Positions 1-7,928 are shown, counted from the first letter of the stretch. The stretch is 14,097 bases of DNA from CAZOMR01 sp964580655 (GCA_964580655.1 CAZOMR010000064.1:1-14097); one strand, 5' to 3'. Notes: generated by a model from the letters alone, not told the origin. Numbers and translations are program-made.

Positions 1-16
1 ATTTGTATAGCCAGCC

Positions 17-45
17 TTGACTTTGGCCAGCTTCGGCACTATGAT
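17..45 (+). promoter_or_regulatory. Candidate sigma70 promoter for mdh operon
   Basis: A TTGACT -35 box (17-22) and a TATGAT -10 box (40-45) are separated by exactly 17 bases, close to the sigma70 consensus. The predicted start is near position 52, giving a leader of about 45 bases before the mdh start codon at 97. No operator repeat was recognised. It would drive mdh and probably the genes that follow. The call is from sequence match only. Confidence 0.55.
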
Positions 46-96
46 ACCCCTGTCCTGACAATGAGGAAAGTTGTAGACTTGCAGGGAGGTTCTTGA

Positions 97-1041
97 ATGT
101 CTCGAAAGAAAATCACGGTGGTTGGAGCCGGTAATGTCGGCGCGACCACAGCACAGCTTCTCGCGCTCAAACAGCTTGGAGACGTGGTGCTCGTTGATGT
201 AGTCAAGGACATGCCACAGGGCAAGGCCCTGGATATGATGGAGTCCAGGCCTATTCAAGGCCTCGAGGTAAACCTGACCGGAGCCAACTCTTACGCTCCG
301 ACCAGAAATTCTGACCTGGTGATAATCACAGCGGGCATCCCGCGCAAACCCGGGATGAGCAGAGACGATCTCCTGGAAATCAACGCACAGATCGTCAAGA
401 CATGCACCGAGCAGGCAGTCAAGTATTCGCCGCGTAGTATCATCATCGTTGTCAGCAATCCCCTTGATGCCATGGTCCATGTTGCGGCTAAAGTAAGCAG
501 GTTCCCCAAACATCGCATCATGGGAATGTCAGGAGTCCTGGACTCCTCCCGGTTCAGATGTTTTATAGCCATGGAACTGGACTGCGCGGTGGAGGATGTC
601 TCCGCCCTGGTCCTTGGTGGACATGGTGATACCATGGTGCCTCTTATACGCTACGCCTCTGTTTCAGGCATTCCCATTACCGAACTCATTCCGAGAAAAA
701 AAATAGAAGCTATCGTGAAGCGCACCCGTGATGGAGGCGCGGAAATAGTCAAATTGCTCAAAACCGGAAGCGCTTATTATGCTCCGGCATCGGCCGCAGT
801 GGAAATGGCGGAGAGCATATTGAAAGATAAAAAGCGCATCCTGCCTGTCTGCGCCTGGCTCAACGGCGAATACGGTGTCAAGGGGTGCTTCGTCGGAGTT
901 CCGGTGATGCTTTCCGCCAGGGGGGTCGAGAAGGTGATCCAGATCAAGCTCGATCCCGCTGAAAAGGCCGCGTTCCGCAAATCAGTTCAGCATGTCAAGA
1001 GTCTGGTCAAGAAAATAGGGGCGATGCTTGCCGCGCTCTAG
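97..1041 (+). CDS. mdh: Malate dehydrogenase (LDH-like, NAD-dependent)
   Basis: This enzyme interconverts malate and oxaloacetate with NAD in the cytoplasm (TCA cycle, either direction). The 314-residue length is normal for the LDH-like MDH class. The Rossmann motif GAGNVG lies at about 10-15, followed by an acidic residue (VDVV, D34) that favours NAD over NADP. The substrate loop IPRKPGMSRDD carries R83 and R89; an arginine at the specificity position marks malate rather than lactate dehydrogenase, which has glutamine there. The catalytic pair is D149 in VLDS and H176 in GGHGDT, with the substrate arginine in SSRF. The ATG at 97 is preceded by GGGAGG (84-89) with 7-base spacing. It is the first gene of the + strand run, 16 bp before the fumarase alpha start. 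MDH next to korDABC also occurs in Geobacter, which supports a TCA assignment. Confidence 0.95.
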   Translation: MSRKKITVVGAGNVGATTAQLLALKQLGDVVLVDVVKDMPQGKALDMMESRPIQGLEVNLTGANSYAPTRNSDLVIITAGIPRKPGMSRDDLLEINAQIVKTCTEQAVKYSPRSIIIVVSNPLDAMVHVAAKVSRFPKHRIMGMSGVLDSSRFRCFIAMELDCAVEDVSALVLGGHGDTMVPLIRYASVSGIPITELIPRKKIEAIVKRTRDGGAEIVKLLKTGSAYYAPASAAVEMAESILKDKKRILPVCAWLNGEYGVKGCFVGVPVMLSARGVEKVIQIKLDPAEKAAFRKSVQHVKSLVKKIGAMLAAL

Positions 1042-1057
1042 GTCTGGTTGAGTGGTC

Positions 1058-1894
1058 ATGAGAGAGGTTTCAGCATCCCGGATCAGGAAGGCAGTGAAGA
1101 TGCTTGCTATAGAATGCAACCTCAATCTGGGTGAAGACATGCTTACAGCCCTGCATGCGGCTCATGCCAGGGAGGAGTCTCCGAACGGGAAGATGGTGCT
1201 TGAGAAATTAATAGAAAACGCAGAGCTTGCAAGGGCCGAGCGGATGCCCATCTGCCAGGACACAGGTCTGGCTGTTGCCTTTGTAGAGATAGGCCAGGAG
1301 GTGCATGTTCAGGGAGATATAGGCGCGGCCATAAATGAGGGAACGCGGCAGGGATACAAAGAAGGGTATCTGCGCAAATCCGCGGCCGATCCTATTACCC
1401 GGGTAAATACTGGCGACAACACCCCTGTTATCATTTATTATGACCTGGTTCCGGGTGATAAGATGCGCATCTCCTTTATGGCCAAAGGCGGCGGGGCAGA
1501 GAACATGAGCATTCTTAAGATGCTCAAGCCCTCTGAGGGACTGGCCGGGATCAAGCGCACCGTGGTGGAAGCCGTGAGCCAGGCGGGTGCCAACCCCTGT
1601 CCACCTGTGGTCGTGGGCGTGGGCATCGGCGGCACTTTCGAGTTTGCCGCGCTGAATGCAAAGAAGTCCTTGCTCAGAAAACTGGGAACTGAAAATCCCG
1701 ACTCTGAGCTTGCCGCTCTTGAAGGCGAGCTTTTGGATGAGATAAATAATCTCGGCATAGGCCCGCAGGGCTATGGCGGCCTTATAACTGCTCTGGCAGT
1801 GCATATAATCCGTCATTCCGGACACATCGCCAGCCTGGCTGTGGCCGTGAATATCCAGTGCCATGCCAACCGGCATCAGACCGTAGAGATTTAG
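1058..1894 (+). CDS. fumA: Fumarate hydratase class I, alpha (N-terminal) subunit
   Basis: With the next gene this forms a heteromeric [4Fe-4S] hydro-lyase that interconverts malate and fumarate. It belongs to the fumarase/tartrate dehydratase alpha family, and 278 residues is typical of the split two-subunit form. The three expected cluster cysteines are visible: C66 in PICQDTG, C181 in CPPVVVGVGIGG and C268 in NIQCHA. The family motif KGGGAENMS lies at about 143-151. ATG 1058 was chosen. An in-frame GTG at 1052 would add two residues, and a stop at 1049-1051 excludes anything further upstream. The ribosome site is weak. The subunit is split from beta as in many anaerobes and archaea, whereas E. 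coli FumA is fused. Tartrate dehydratase is a possible alternative, but mdh and sucCD next door favour fumarase. Confidence 0.92.
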   Translation: MREVSASRIRKAVKMLAIECNLNLGEDMLTALHAAHAREESPNGKMVLEKLIENAELARAERMPICQDTGLAVAFVEIGQEVHVQGDIGAAINEGTRQGYKEGYLRKSAADPITRVNTGDNTPVIIYYDLVPGDKMRISFMAKGGGAENMSILKMLKPSEGLAGIKRTVVEAVSQAGANPCPPVVVGVGIGGTFEFAALNAKKSLLRKLGTENPDSELAALEGELLDEINNLGIGPQGYGGLITALAVHIIRHSGHIASLAVAVNIQCHANRHQTVEI

Positions 1895-1898
1895 AACC

Positions 1899-2459
1899 AT
1901 GACCCATGCGATCTCATTGACCACGCCCCTTTCAGACAAGGACATCGAGTCCCTGCGAGCAGGGGATGAGGTATCCCTGAGCGGGATTATTTACACAGGT
2001 CGTGACGCCGCGCACAAACGCATGGTTGAATCTCTGGACCAGGAAAAGGGCCTGCCTTTGCCCATCAAGGGCCAGGTGATCTACTATGTGGGTCCCTCGC
2101 CTGCGCCTCCGGGCAGGGTTATCGGGAGCGCCGGGCCAACCACAAGCGGCCGCATGGACGCATATGCCCCAAGGCTGATAGCGCTCGGCTTGAAGGGCAT
2201 GATAGGCAAAGGCAATCGCTCGAGCGAGGTGATCGAGGCATGCCGGGAATACAAGTGCGTATATTTCGGCGCTATCGGCGGTGCCGGGGCACTGATTGCG
2301 AAGAGCATCATCGAGGCCGAGGTGATCGCATGGGAAGACCTCGGACCGGAGGCTGTGAGAAAACTGAAAGTCCAGGATTTTCCGCTGATAGTAATCAATG
2401 ATGCGCACGGGGGAGACCTTTATCAGGAAGGCCGAAAGAGATACGAGCGGACACGATAG
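1899..2459 (+). CDS. fumB: Fumarate hydratase class I, beta (C-terminal) subunit
   Basis: This is the partner of the preceding alpha subunit and supplies the second half of the class I fumarase active site. At 186 residues it has the usual length of the stand-alone beta subunit. The family signature GPTTSGRMD lies at about 78-86, followed by GLKGMIGKG (103-111) and the glycine-rich GAIGGAGAL. It begins 4 bases after the alpha stop, with no strong Shine-Dalgarno, which suggests translational coupling. 'fumB' here means the beta subunit, not the E. coli FumB isozyme. The C-terminal tail (GRKRYERTR) is basic. Cofactor and reaction are as for alpha; the assignment rests on sequence and the adjacent partner. 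Confidence 0.92.
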   Translation: MTHAISLTTPLSDKDIESLRAGDEVSLSGIIYTGRDAAHKRMVESLDQEKGLPLPIKGQVIYYVGPSPAPPGRVIGSAGPTTSGRMDAYAPRLIALGLKGMIGKGNRSSEVIEACREYKCVYFGAIGGAGALIAKSIIEAEVIAWEDLGPEAVRKLKVQDFPLIVINDAHGGDLYQEGRKRYERTR

Positions 2460-2478
2460 AAAGGACACACGAAAGAGG

Positions 2479-3435
2479 ATGAAGAGGATTCTGATTACCG
2501 GGGGCAGCGGATTCATCGGCTCGCATCTATGCGAGCGGTTCCTGCAAGAGGGTTTCGACGTGCTATGCTATGACAACCTGCTCACCGGCGACGAGGCCAA
2601 TATCGAGCACCTGTTCAAGGACCCGCACTTTACCTTTTACAAGCAGAATGTCTGCAACTACATTCATGTTGAAGGTCCTCTGGATTACCTGCTCCACTTT
2701 GCATCCCCGGCATCGCCCATTGACTACCTCGAGCTTCCCATCCAGACATTGAAGGTCGGCTCGCTTGGCACACATAATACCCTGGGCCTGGCCAAGACCA
2801 AGAAGGCGCGATACCTTCTCGCAAGCACCTCCGAGGTTTACGGAGACCCGCTCATTCATCCCCAGTCCGAGGACTACTGGGGAAATGTCAATCCCATCGG
2901 CCCGCGGGGCGTCTATGACGAGGCCAAGCGCTTCAGCGAGGCCATGGTCATGGCATATCATCGCAATCATCGCATGGACACACGCATTGTCCGCATCTTC
3001 AACACTTATGGACCAAGGATGCGAAAAAACGATGGCCGGGTCGTGCCCACATTTATTGCACAAGCGCTCAAGAGCGATGACCTGACAGTGTTCGGAGACG
3101 GCTCCCAGACCCGGAGCTTCTGCTATATCTCAGACCTTGTGGAAGGAATATTCAGATTGTTGTTTTCTGACTACACCGGGCCCGTCAATCTGGGCAATCC
3201 GAAAGAGATGACAGTGCTTGAATTCTGCCGGAAAATCATTCATCTCACCGGGACAAAGAGCAAGATCGCATATCGGGAACTTCCGGTGGATGATCCCAAG
3301 GTGCGCCAGCCTGACATCACAAAGGCCAGGGAAATCCTGGGATGGAACCCCAGTGTCAGCCTGGATGATGGCTTGAAAAGAACCATAGAGTATTTCCGGG
3401 AAAAGCTAAAGAGGGATCATGAATGGATGAACTGA
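2479..3435 (+). CDS. UDP-glucuronate decarboxylase-like SDR epimerase (UDP-xylose synthase)
   Basis: This is an extended short-chain dehydrogenase that probably converts UDP-glucuronate to UDP-xylose with bound NAD, supplying a sugar nucleotide for envelope glycans. At 318 residues it matches bacterial UXS proteins. The NAD motif GGSGFIGSH is at 8-16. The catalytic set is T117/S118/E119 in STSEVYGDP, with Y146 and K150 in YDEAK. The stretch HPQSEDYWGNVNPIGPRG (128-144) is very characteristic of UXS. The start ATG 2479 is preceded by GAAAGAGG and places the Rossmann motif at the usual N-terminus. A longer frame from 2398 would overlap fumB and add 27 basic residues of no family likeness, so it was rejected. 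Its last codons overlap lepB. A related 4-epimerase or 4,6-dehydratase is less likely. The gene is functionally foreign to the surrounding TCA genes. Confidence 0.85.
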   Translation: MKRILITGGSGFIGSHLCERFLQEGFDVLCYDNLLTGDEANIEHLFKDPHFTFYKQNVCNYIHVEGPLDYLLHFASPASPIDYLELPIQTLKVGSLGTHNTLGLAKTKKARYLLASTSEVYGDPLIHPQSEDYWGNVNPIGPRGVYDEAKRFSEAMVMAYHRNHRMDTRIVRIFNTYGPRMRKNDGRVVPTFIAQALKSDDLTVFGDGSQTRSFCYISDLVEGIFRLLFSDYTGPVNLGNPKEMTVLEFCRKIIHLTGTKSKIAYRELPVDDPKVRQPDITKAREILGWNPSVSLDDGLKRTIEYFREKLKRDHEWMN

Positions 3436-4328
3436 AGCCGCGTAAGCTCAAAAAGCATGCAAAATACAAATTAGCAGAAGCCGAGCTCCTGCTGAAGAGA
3501 GGACGAAGGACTTTGTCCCCGGATGTCGCCAGGTCGGTTCAAGAGGCCCTGGAAAAGGCGCGCAAGACATTGAAGCAGAAAAACTGGGAAATTCTTTCCC
3601 ATGAACTCGATCAACTGGAAAAGCTGACCGAGACTCACCTTGCGGTATACCAGCCCAACCGCTGGTGGGAGACGATCAAGGCACTGCTCATCGCCGTAGC
3701 CATTGCGCTTTTCATCCGCTGGTTATTCATAGAGCCCTTTCGCATCCCTTCCGGGTCTATGGTCCCGACCCTGCTCATTGGCGATCAGCTCATGGTCAAC
3801 AAACTTGTATACGGGCCCAACATACCCTTCACCACCAGGAAGATTTTCCTTCCACGATCACCCAGGCGGGGCGAGGTGATCGTGTTCAAATATCCACACG
3901 ATATTCACGAGGACTACATCAAGCGAGTCGTTGGCCTGCCCGGTGACGAGGTGATGATTGCGGACGGAAACATCTATATCAACGGGGATAAGGTAAAGAG
4001 GGTTTTTGAGCGGACAGTGGACTATAAGGAGGATGAATGCGGATGCTTTGAAGGCTGTGATGTTTTTGCCGAACAACTTGGCGAGGCTAATCACAGGATA
4101 TATCTTTGCCACCGCAATCACGCGGGTGTGGAATATCCAGCCCAGCGTGTCCCGGAAGGACACTTCTTTGCCATGGGTGATAACAGGGACACATCCTCCG
4201 ACAGCCGAAGATGGGGCTATGTCCCCTTTGATAACCTTAAAGGCAAGGCGATGTTCATACACCTGCCGCTAAACCCGAAAAGTCATTACCTTCCTCGATG
4301 GAACCGTTTCTTCAAGGGGATCAAATAA
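3423..4328 (+). CDS. lepB: Signal peptidase I with N-terminal helical extension
   Basis: This membrane-anchored serine protease (S26 family) removes signal peptides from exported proteins outside the inner membrane. One hydrophobic segment lies at about 84-103. The nucleophile is S112 in PSGSM and the general base is K167 in YIKRVVGLPGD. The closing box GDNRDTSSDSR is at 252-262. Residues 1-80 form a charged, helical, probably cytoplasmic extension with heptad-like leucines, absent from E. coli LepB, which instead has a first membrane helix. Similar extensions occur in some deltaproteobacterial enzymes as far as I recall. A cysteine cluster (C206, C208, C212, C229) sits between the base lysine and the last box. 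The ATG at 3423 has GAGG eight bases upstream and overlaps the uxs end by 13 bases. It lies between uxs and sucC. Confidence 0.93.
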   Translation: MDELKPRKLKKHAKYKLAEAELLLKRGRRTLSPDVARSVQEALEKARKTLKQKNWEILSHELDQLEKLTETHLAVYQPNRWWETIKALLIAVAIALFIRWLFIEPFRIPSGSMVPTLLIGDQLMVNKLVYGPNIPFTTRKIFLPRSPRRGEVIVFKYPHDIHEDYIKRVVGLPGDEVMIADGNIYINGDKVKRVFERTVDYKEDECGCFEGCDVFAEQLGEANHRIYLCHRNHAGVEYPAQRVPEGHFFAMGDNRDTSSDSRRWGYVPFDNLKGKAMFIHLPLNPKSHYLPRWNRFFKGIK

Positions 4329-4358
4329 TAAGTTAAAGGGTTAACAGGGGAAAAAATC

Positions 4359-5525
4359 GTGGATATTCATGAGTATCAGGCCAAGTATCTCTTGAAGCGG
4401 TACAATATTTCTGTCCCGGAAGGAAAAGTGGCACAGAGTTCGGAAAAAGCCCAGACCGTGGCGCAGGGTCTCAGGGCGAAATCTTTCGCAATCAAGGCCC
4501 AGATTCATGCCGGTGGAAGGGGCAAGGCGGGCGGAGTGAAGCTGGCCCGAAGCCCGGAAGAGGTTAAATCGGCCGCGGATGAGATACTTAACAGGGTTCT
4601 AGTCACTCCCCAGACCGGTCCGCAGGGTAAACAGGTGCGGAAGGTCCTTATAGAGCAAGCAGTCGAGATAGACAGGGAATTTTATCTCGGCCTGCTGGTA
4701 GACCGAGGTAACGCCAATGTTACCATGATAGCCAGCTCAGCCGGCGGCATGGATATTGAGGAGGCCTCTAAAACAGCACCGGAAAAGATCATGCGGGTGC
4801 ATATAGACCCCAATATAGGACTTCAGCCCTTCCAGACCAAGAAGATACACTATCATCTGAAACTCCCGGCCAAACTGCTCCGCAAGAGCACTGACCTGAT
4901 GACTTCGCTCTATCAGCTCTTTTCTGAACTAGATTGCATGCTCGTGGAGATCAATCCACTTGTCCTGACAAAGAGACAAAAATTGATCGCCCTGGACGCA
5001 AAAATCAATTTCGATGATAACGCTTTGTTCCGCCATCCCGAGATCGAGGATTTGCGCGACGACTTAGAGGATGACCCGACTGAGGTGCAGGCTCAAAAGA
5101 TAGGGATGAGCTTTGTGCACCTGGACGGAAATATCGGGTGCCTGGTCAACGGCGCAGGCCTTGCCATGACCACGCTGGATGTGATCAAGCTCAAAGGCGG
5201 CAAGCCCGCCAATTTCCTGGACATCGGGGGAAGGGCGGACAGCGAGGGGGTCACAAAGGCCCTGGAGTTAATCATGGCTGGCAAAGATATCCGCGCCATA
5301 CTTGTAAACATATTCGGAGGCATCACCCACTGCGACATGATCGCTGAAGCCGTGATCGAGGCGATAAAGGAAACCGGGGTCAGGACACCGATCGTGATCC
5401 GCCTGGCCGGGACCAACTACAAGAAGGGCCGACAGATGATCCGCGACGCATGTATCCAGGCGGAGGCAGTGGATACCCTGAGCGAGGCCGCGGAGAAAGT
5501 AGTGGCGCTGGCGCAGGAAAACTAG
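4359..5525 (+). CDS. sucC: Succinyl-CoA synthetase beta subunit
   Basis: This is the nucleotide-binding (ATP-grasp) subunit of succinyl-CoA ligase, which interconverts succinate, CoA and NTP with succinyl-CoA, NDP and phosphate. The 388-residue length equals E. coli SucC. The N-terminus MDIHEYQAK is canonical, as are AQIHAGGRGKAGGVK (about 47-61), VEINPLV, LDAKINFDDNALFRHPE and VNIFGGITHCD. The start is GTG 4359, with AGGGGAA about ten bases upstream. The phosphate loop near 288-293 reads DIGGRA, where the family usually has three glycines (DVGGGA), so R292 is unusual. ATP versus GTP preference cannot be decided by eye. A 30-bp gap separates it from lepB and 12 bp from sucD. Confidence 0.95.
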   Translation: MDIHEYQAKYLLKRYNISVPEGKVAQSSEKAQTVAQGLRAKSFAIKAQIHAGGRGKAGGVKLARSPEEVKSAADEILNRVLVTPQTGPQGKQVRKVLIEQAVEIDREFYLGLLVDRGNANVTMIASSAGGMDIEEASKTAPEKIMRVHIDPNIGLQPFQTKKIHYHLKLPAKLLRKSTDLMTSLYQLFSELDCMLVEINPLVLTKRQKLIALDAKINFDDNALFRHPEIEDLRDDLEDDPTEVQAQKIGMSFVHLDGNIGCLVNGAGLAMTTLDVIKLKGGKPANFLDIGGRADSEGVTKALELIMAGKDIRAILVNIFGGITHCDMIAEAVIEAIKETGVRTPIVIRLAGTNYKKGRQMIRDACIQAEAVDTLSEAAEKVVALAQEN

Positions 5526-5537
5526 ACCGGAGCACTT

Positions 5538-6413
5538 ATGGCTATTTTAGTGGATAGTAACACCAGGGTTCTTATCCAGGGAATCACAGGCCGGCAGGGC
5601 CGGGAAGTCGTAGAGAAGGCAAAGGACTACCCCACTCAGCTTGTAGCAGGTGTCAGCCCCGGCAAGGGTGGAAAAAAGGTTAACAAGACCCCGGTCTTTG
5701 AGACAGTGGAACAGGCGGTAAAAGAGACAGGTGCCGATGCCAGCATCGTATTAGTCCCTGCTCCCTTTACCGCAGACGCCATCATGGAAGCAGTGGATGC
5801 CGGCATCCGGGTCATCGCCTGTATTACCGAGGGCGTCCCTGTCCGCGATATGCTCCAGGTCAAACAGTTCATGAAAGATAAAGACTCCATTCTCATCGGG
5901 CCAAACTGCCCCGGCGTGCTCACCCCGCAACAGTGCCATCTCGGGGTCATGCCCACCTTCGTGGCCAGCCCCGGACAGGTCGGCGTGGTCAGCCGCTCCG
6001 GTACATTGACATATGAGACTGTCTGTTTCCTTACAAAGGAAAATATCGGGCAGTCAACCTGCGTGGGCATCGGTGGAGACCCGGTCTGCGGCTCATCCTT
6101 CGCTGACATCCTTAAGATGTTTGAAGAGGACCCCGATACCAAGGCCGTGGTCATGCTCGGAGAGATAGGCGGAAACGCGGAAGAAGAAGCCGCCGCTTTT
6201 GTCAAGGAGCATTTTAGCAAACCCCTGGTGGCCTTTATCGCAGGACAGACAGCTCCCCCGGGAAAAAGAATGGGCCACGCCGGAGCTATCATCTCCCGGG
6301 GAAGAGGCTCAGCCGCGGAGAAGATTGAGGCTTTAAAATCTGCGGGAATCCAGGTCGCCACAATCCCTATAGAAATTCCACAACTCATAATAAAGGGTGT
6401 ACTTGGTTCTTGA
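5538..6413 (+). CDS. sucD: Succinyl-CoA synthetase alpha subunit
   Basis: This is the CoA-binding and phosphorylated subunit of succinyl-CoA ligase, partner of SucC. At 291 residues it has standard length. The CoA-binding Rossmann region begins with VLIQGITGRQG (11-21), GPNCPG is at 121-126, and the glutamate of MLGEIGG follows. The phosphorylated histidine is H247 in KRMGHAGAI. The ATG at 5538 has CGGAG a few bases upstream. The sequence is close to the family consensus and shows no lesion. It is followed by a 73-bp AT-rich gap, the longest in the + strand block, which holds a possible promoter for the kor genes. Confidence 0.96.
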   Translation: MAILVDSNTRVLIQGITGRQGREVVEKAKDYPTQLVAGVSPGKGGKKVNKTPVFETVEQAVKETGADASIVLVPAPFTADAIMEAVDAGIRVIACITEGVPVRDMLQVKQFMKDKDSILIGPNCPGVLTPQQCHLGVMPTFVASPGQVGVVSRSGTLTYETVCFLTKENIGQSTCVGIGGDPVCGSSFADILKMFEEDPDTKAVVMLGEIGGNAEEEAAAFVKEHFSKPLVAFIAGQTAPPGKRMGHAGAIISRGRGSAAEKIEALKSAGIQVATIPIEIPQLIIKGVLGS

Positions 6414-6415
6414 CC

Positions 6416-6445
6416 TTGCAATTTCATCTCGATTTCTTGTAATAT
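6416..6445 (+). promoter_or_regulatory. Possible promoter upstream of korDABC
   Basis: A TTGCAA box (6416-6421) and a TAATAT box (6440-6445) are 18 bases apart, inside the AT-rich 73-bp gap between sucD and korD. This could give the kor genes a start of their own near 6452, in addition to readthrough from upstream. The match is moderate, and AT-rich spacers throw up such pairs by chance. No convincing hairpin terminator was seen in the gap. Confidence 0.35.
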
Positions 6446-6486
6446 AGTCTGGTTTTATTTTTTGCTCGGGACCTTCAGGTGTGTTA

Positions 6487-6774
6487 ATGGCCAAGGAGAA
6501 AAAGAAAAAACAATTCCGGGTGCGGATTGTCGCGGACAGATGCAAGGGGTGCGGGTTCTGCATAGAGTTCTGTCCGAAACAGGTGCTTGAGGCATCCCCC
6601 GAATACAACACCCGCGGGTATCATCCACCAATAGCAAATAAGCCGGATGCCTGCACCGGATGCCTTTTATGCGAGATGTTATGCCCGGACTTTGCCATCT
6701 GGGTGGAGGAATTAGAGGGATTCAATAAAAAGTCCCGGGGAGACGCCGCAGGAGAGAGGGATTCACAACCATGA
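6487..6774 (+). CDS. korD: 2-oxoglutarate:ferredoxin oxidoreductase delta subunit (ferredoxin-like)
   Basis: This small electron-transfer subunit of KOR carries two [4Fe-4S] clusters that pass electrons between the TPP site and external ferredoxin. The two motifs are complete: CKGCGFCIEFCP (C19, C22, C25, C29) and CTGCLLCEMLCP (C56, C59, C62, C66). The N-terminus is strongly basic (AKEKKKK). ATG 6487 was chosen; an in-frame GTG at 6481 would add two residues. The stop overlaps the korA start as ATGA, implying translational coupling. The D-A-B-C order is the usual four-subunit KOR arrangement. By sequence alone it could belong to a pyruvate or branched 2-oxoacid enzyme, but adjacency to sucCD favours 2-oxoglutarate. 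Confidence 0.9.
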   Translation: MAKEKKKKQFRVRIVADRCKGCGFCIEFCPKQVLEASPEYNTRGYHPPIANKPDACTGCLLCEMLCPDFAIWVEELEGFNKKSRGDAAGERDSQP

Positions 6775-7928
6775 AAGCCGATCCAAAAGCAGTAATCTCC
6801 GGCACATATTTTATGGACGGCAACCATGCCTGCTGTGAGGGTGCTATCGCGGCCGGCTGTCGCTTCGTGGCTGGCTATCCCATCACTCCCTCCACAGAGG
6901 TGGTAGAAAGATTCGCAGAGCGCATCCCGGTGGCGGGAGGCCTATTTGTGCAGATGGAAGACGAGCTGGCAAGCTCCATCATGATCCAGGGCGCGGCCTG
7001 GGCCGGTGTCAAGGCCATGACAGTGACCTCAGGCCCCGGTTTCTCACTTATGCAGGAGCATATAGGGCTTGCGGCCATGACCGAGACTCCGTGCGTGTTC
7101 GTGGATGTCCAGCGAGCAGGCCCCAGCACAGGGCTTCCGACCCTGCCTGCTCAGGCGGACATGATGCAGGCAAGATGGGGGTCGCATGGTGACTATGAGA
7201 TCATCGCAATCTCGCCGAGCTCGCCCCAGGAATGCTTTGACATGATGATAACCGCGTTCAACCTGGCAGAGAAATACCGTGTGCCCGTGATGTTCATGAT
7301 GGATGAGCTCATCGGCCACATGACAGAAAAGGTCATCATACCGGATGCAGATGAAATTGAACTGGTCCAAAGACGATGGACAAAGAAGAAGCCCGAAGAA
7401 TATCTTCCATACGAGCCAGAGCCGGACGGCATCCCGGATATGATCAAGGCCGGAGACGGCTATTACATACATACCACCGGGCTGACGCATGATGAGCGAG
7501 GCTACCCGGTGATCACCCCGCAGATGCAGGAGGAGCAGGTCGGGAGGATAGTCCGGAAGATTAGGGATCATTCAGAAGATATATATCAATACGAGACCGA
7601 GGACATTGAGGATGCCGAGGCGGTGGTGATCTCTTACGGCATCACGAGCAGAGTGGCGAGAGAGGCGGTGCGTCTGGCGAGAGAGCAGGGGATCAAGGTG
7701 GGGCACATCCGGCTGATCGTGACCTGGCCTTTCCCCGAGCCTCTTATCCGGGAGCTATCTCAAAGGGTTCGCTCTTTTGTCGTGGCCGAGATCAACTATG
7801 GGCAGATGGTGCTTGAGGTGGAACGCTCAGCCTGCGGCAAGGCCAGGGTGCTCTTTTGCGGCCAGGGCGGTGGAGAGGTGCATGCGCCGGAGCAGATACT
7901 TGAGAAAATCCTGGAATTGAAGAGATGA
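6771..7928 (+). CDS. korA: 2-oxoglutarate:ferredoxin oxidoreductase alpha subunit
   Basis: This is the alpha subunit of KOR, carrying the pyrimidine-binding domain (domain I) and domain II that clamp TPP and substrate. The reaction is 2-oxoglutarate + CoA + oxidised ferredoxin to succinyl-CoA + CO2, or the reverse carboxylation. The diagnostic GYPITPSTE motif is at about 35-43, QMEDELASS follows, and TSGPGFSLM is at about 86-94. The 385-residue length is normal for the four-subunit form, in which gamma is a separate protein. The start ATG overlaps the korD stop, with a purine-rich GGAGAGAGGG (6751-6760) upstream, and the stop overlaps korB as ATGA. It lacks an acetyl-CoA-type extended PFOR architecture. 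Substrate specificity is inferred from context. Confidence 0.92.
   Translation: MKADPKAVISGTYFMDGNHACCEGAIAAGCRFVAGYPITPSTEVVERFAERIPVAGGLFVQMEDELASSIMIQGAAWAGVKAMTVTSGPGFSLMQEHIGLAAMTETPCVFVDVQRAGPSTGLPTLPAQADMMQARWGSHGDYEIIAISPSSPQECFDMMITAFNLAEKYRVPVMFMMDELIGHMTEKVIIPDADEIELVQRRWTKKKPEEYLPYEPEPDGIPDMIKAGDGYYIHTTGLTHDERGYPVITPQMQEEQVGRIVRKIRDHSEDIYQYETEDIEDAEAVVISYGITSRVAREAVRLAREQGIKVGHIRLIVTWPFPEPLIRELSQRVRSFVVAEINYGQMVLEVERSACGKARVLFCGQGGGEVHAPEQILEKILELKR

Noticed and set aside
1208..1945. 245-codon open frame on the - strand across fumA
   Set aside because: Antisense to a well-matched fumarase alpha subunit; composition (many H, A, Y, L) is that of a shadow frame and no domain is seen.
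2398..2478. Upstream start for the UXS-like gene overlapping fumB
   Set aside because: The added 27 residues are basic and match no SDR; the ATG at 2479 has GAAAGAGG upstream and puts the Rossmann motif where the family has it.
1932..2516. 194-codon open frame on the - strand across fumB
   Set aside because: Shadow of fumB that also crosses the start of uxs; no domain or ribosome site.
4329..4358. Possible regulatory repeat before sucC (two GTTAA copies)
   Set aside because: Only five bases each, in a 30-bp AT-rich gap; chance is sufficient and no promoter boxes fit.
5636..6427. 263-codon open frame on the - strand across sucD
   Set aside because: It is fully antisense to a canonical sucD, its translation is rich in S, T, P and M as expected of a shadow frame, and it has no recognisable family.
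6414..6486. Rho-independent terminator between sucD and korD
   Set aside because: T-rich stretches are present, but no GC-rich hairpin precedes them on the + strand.
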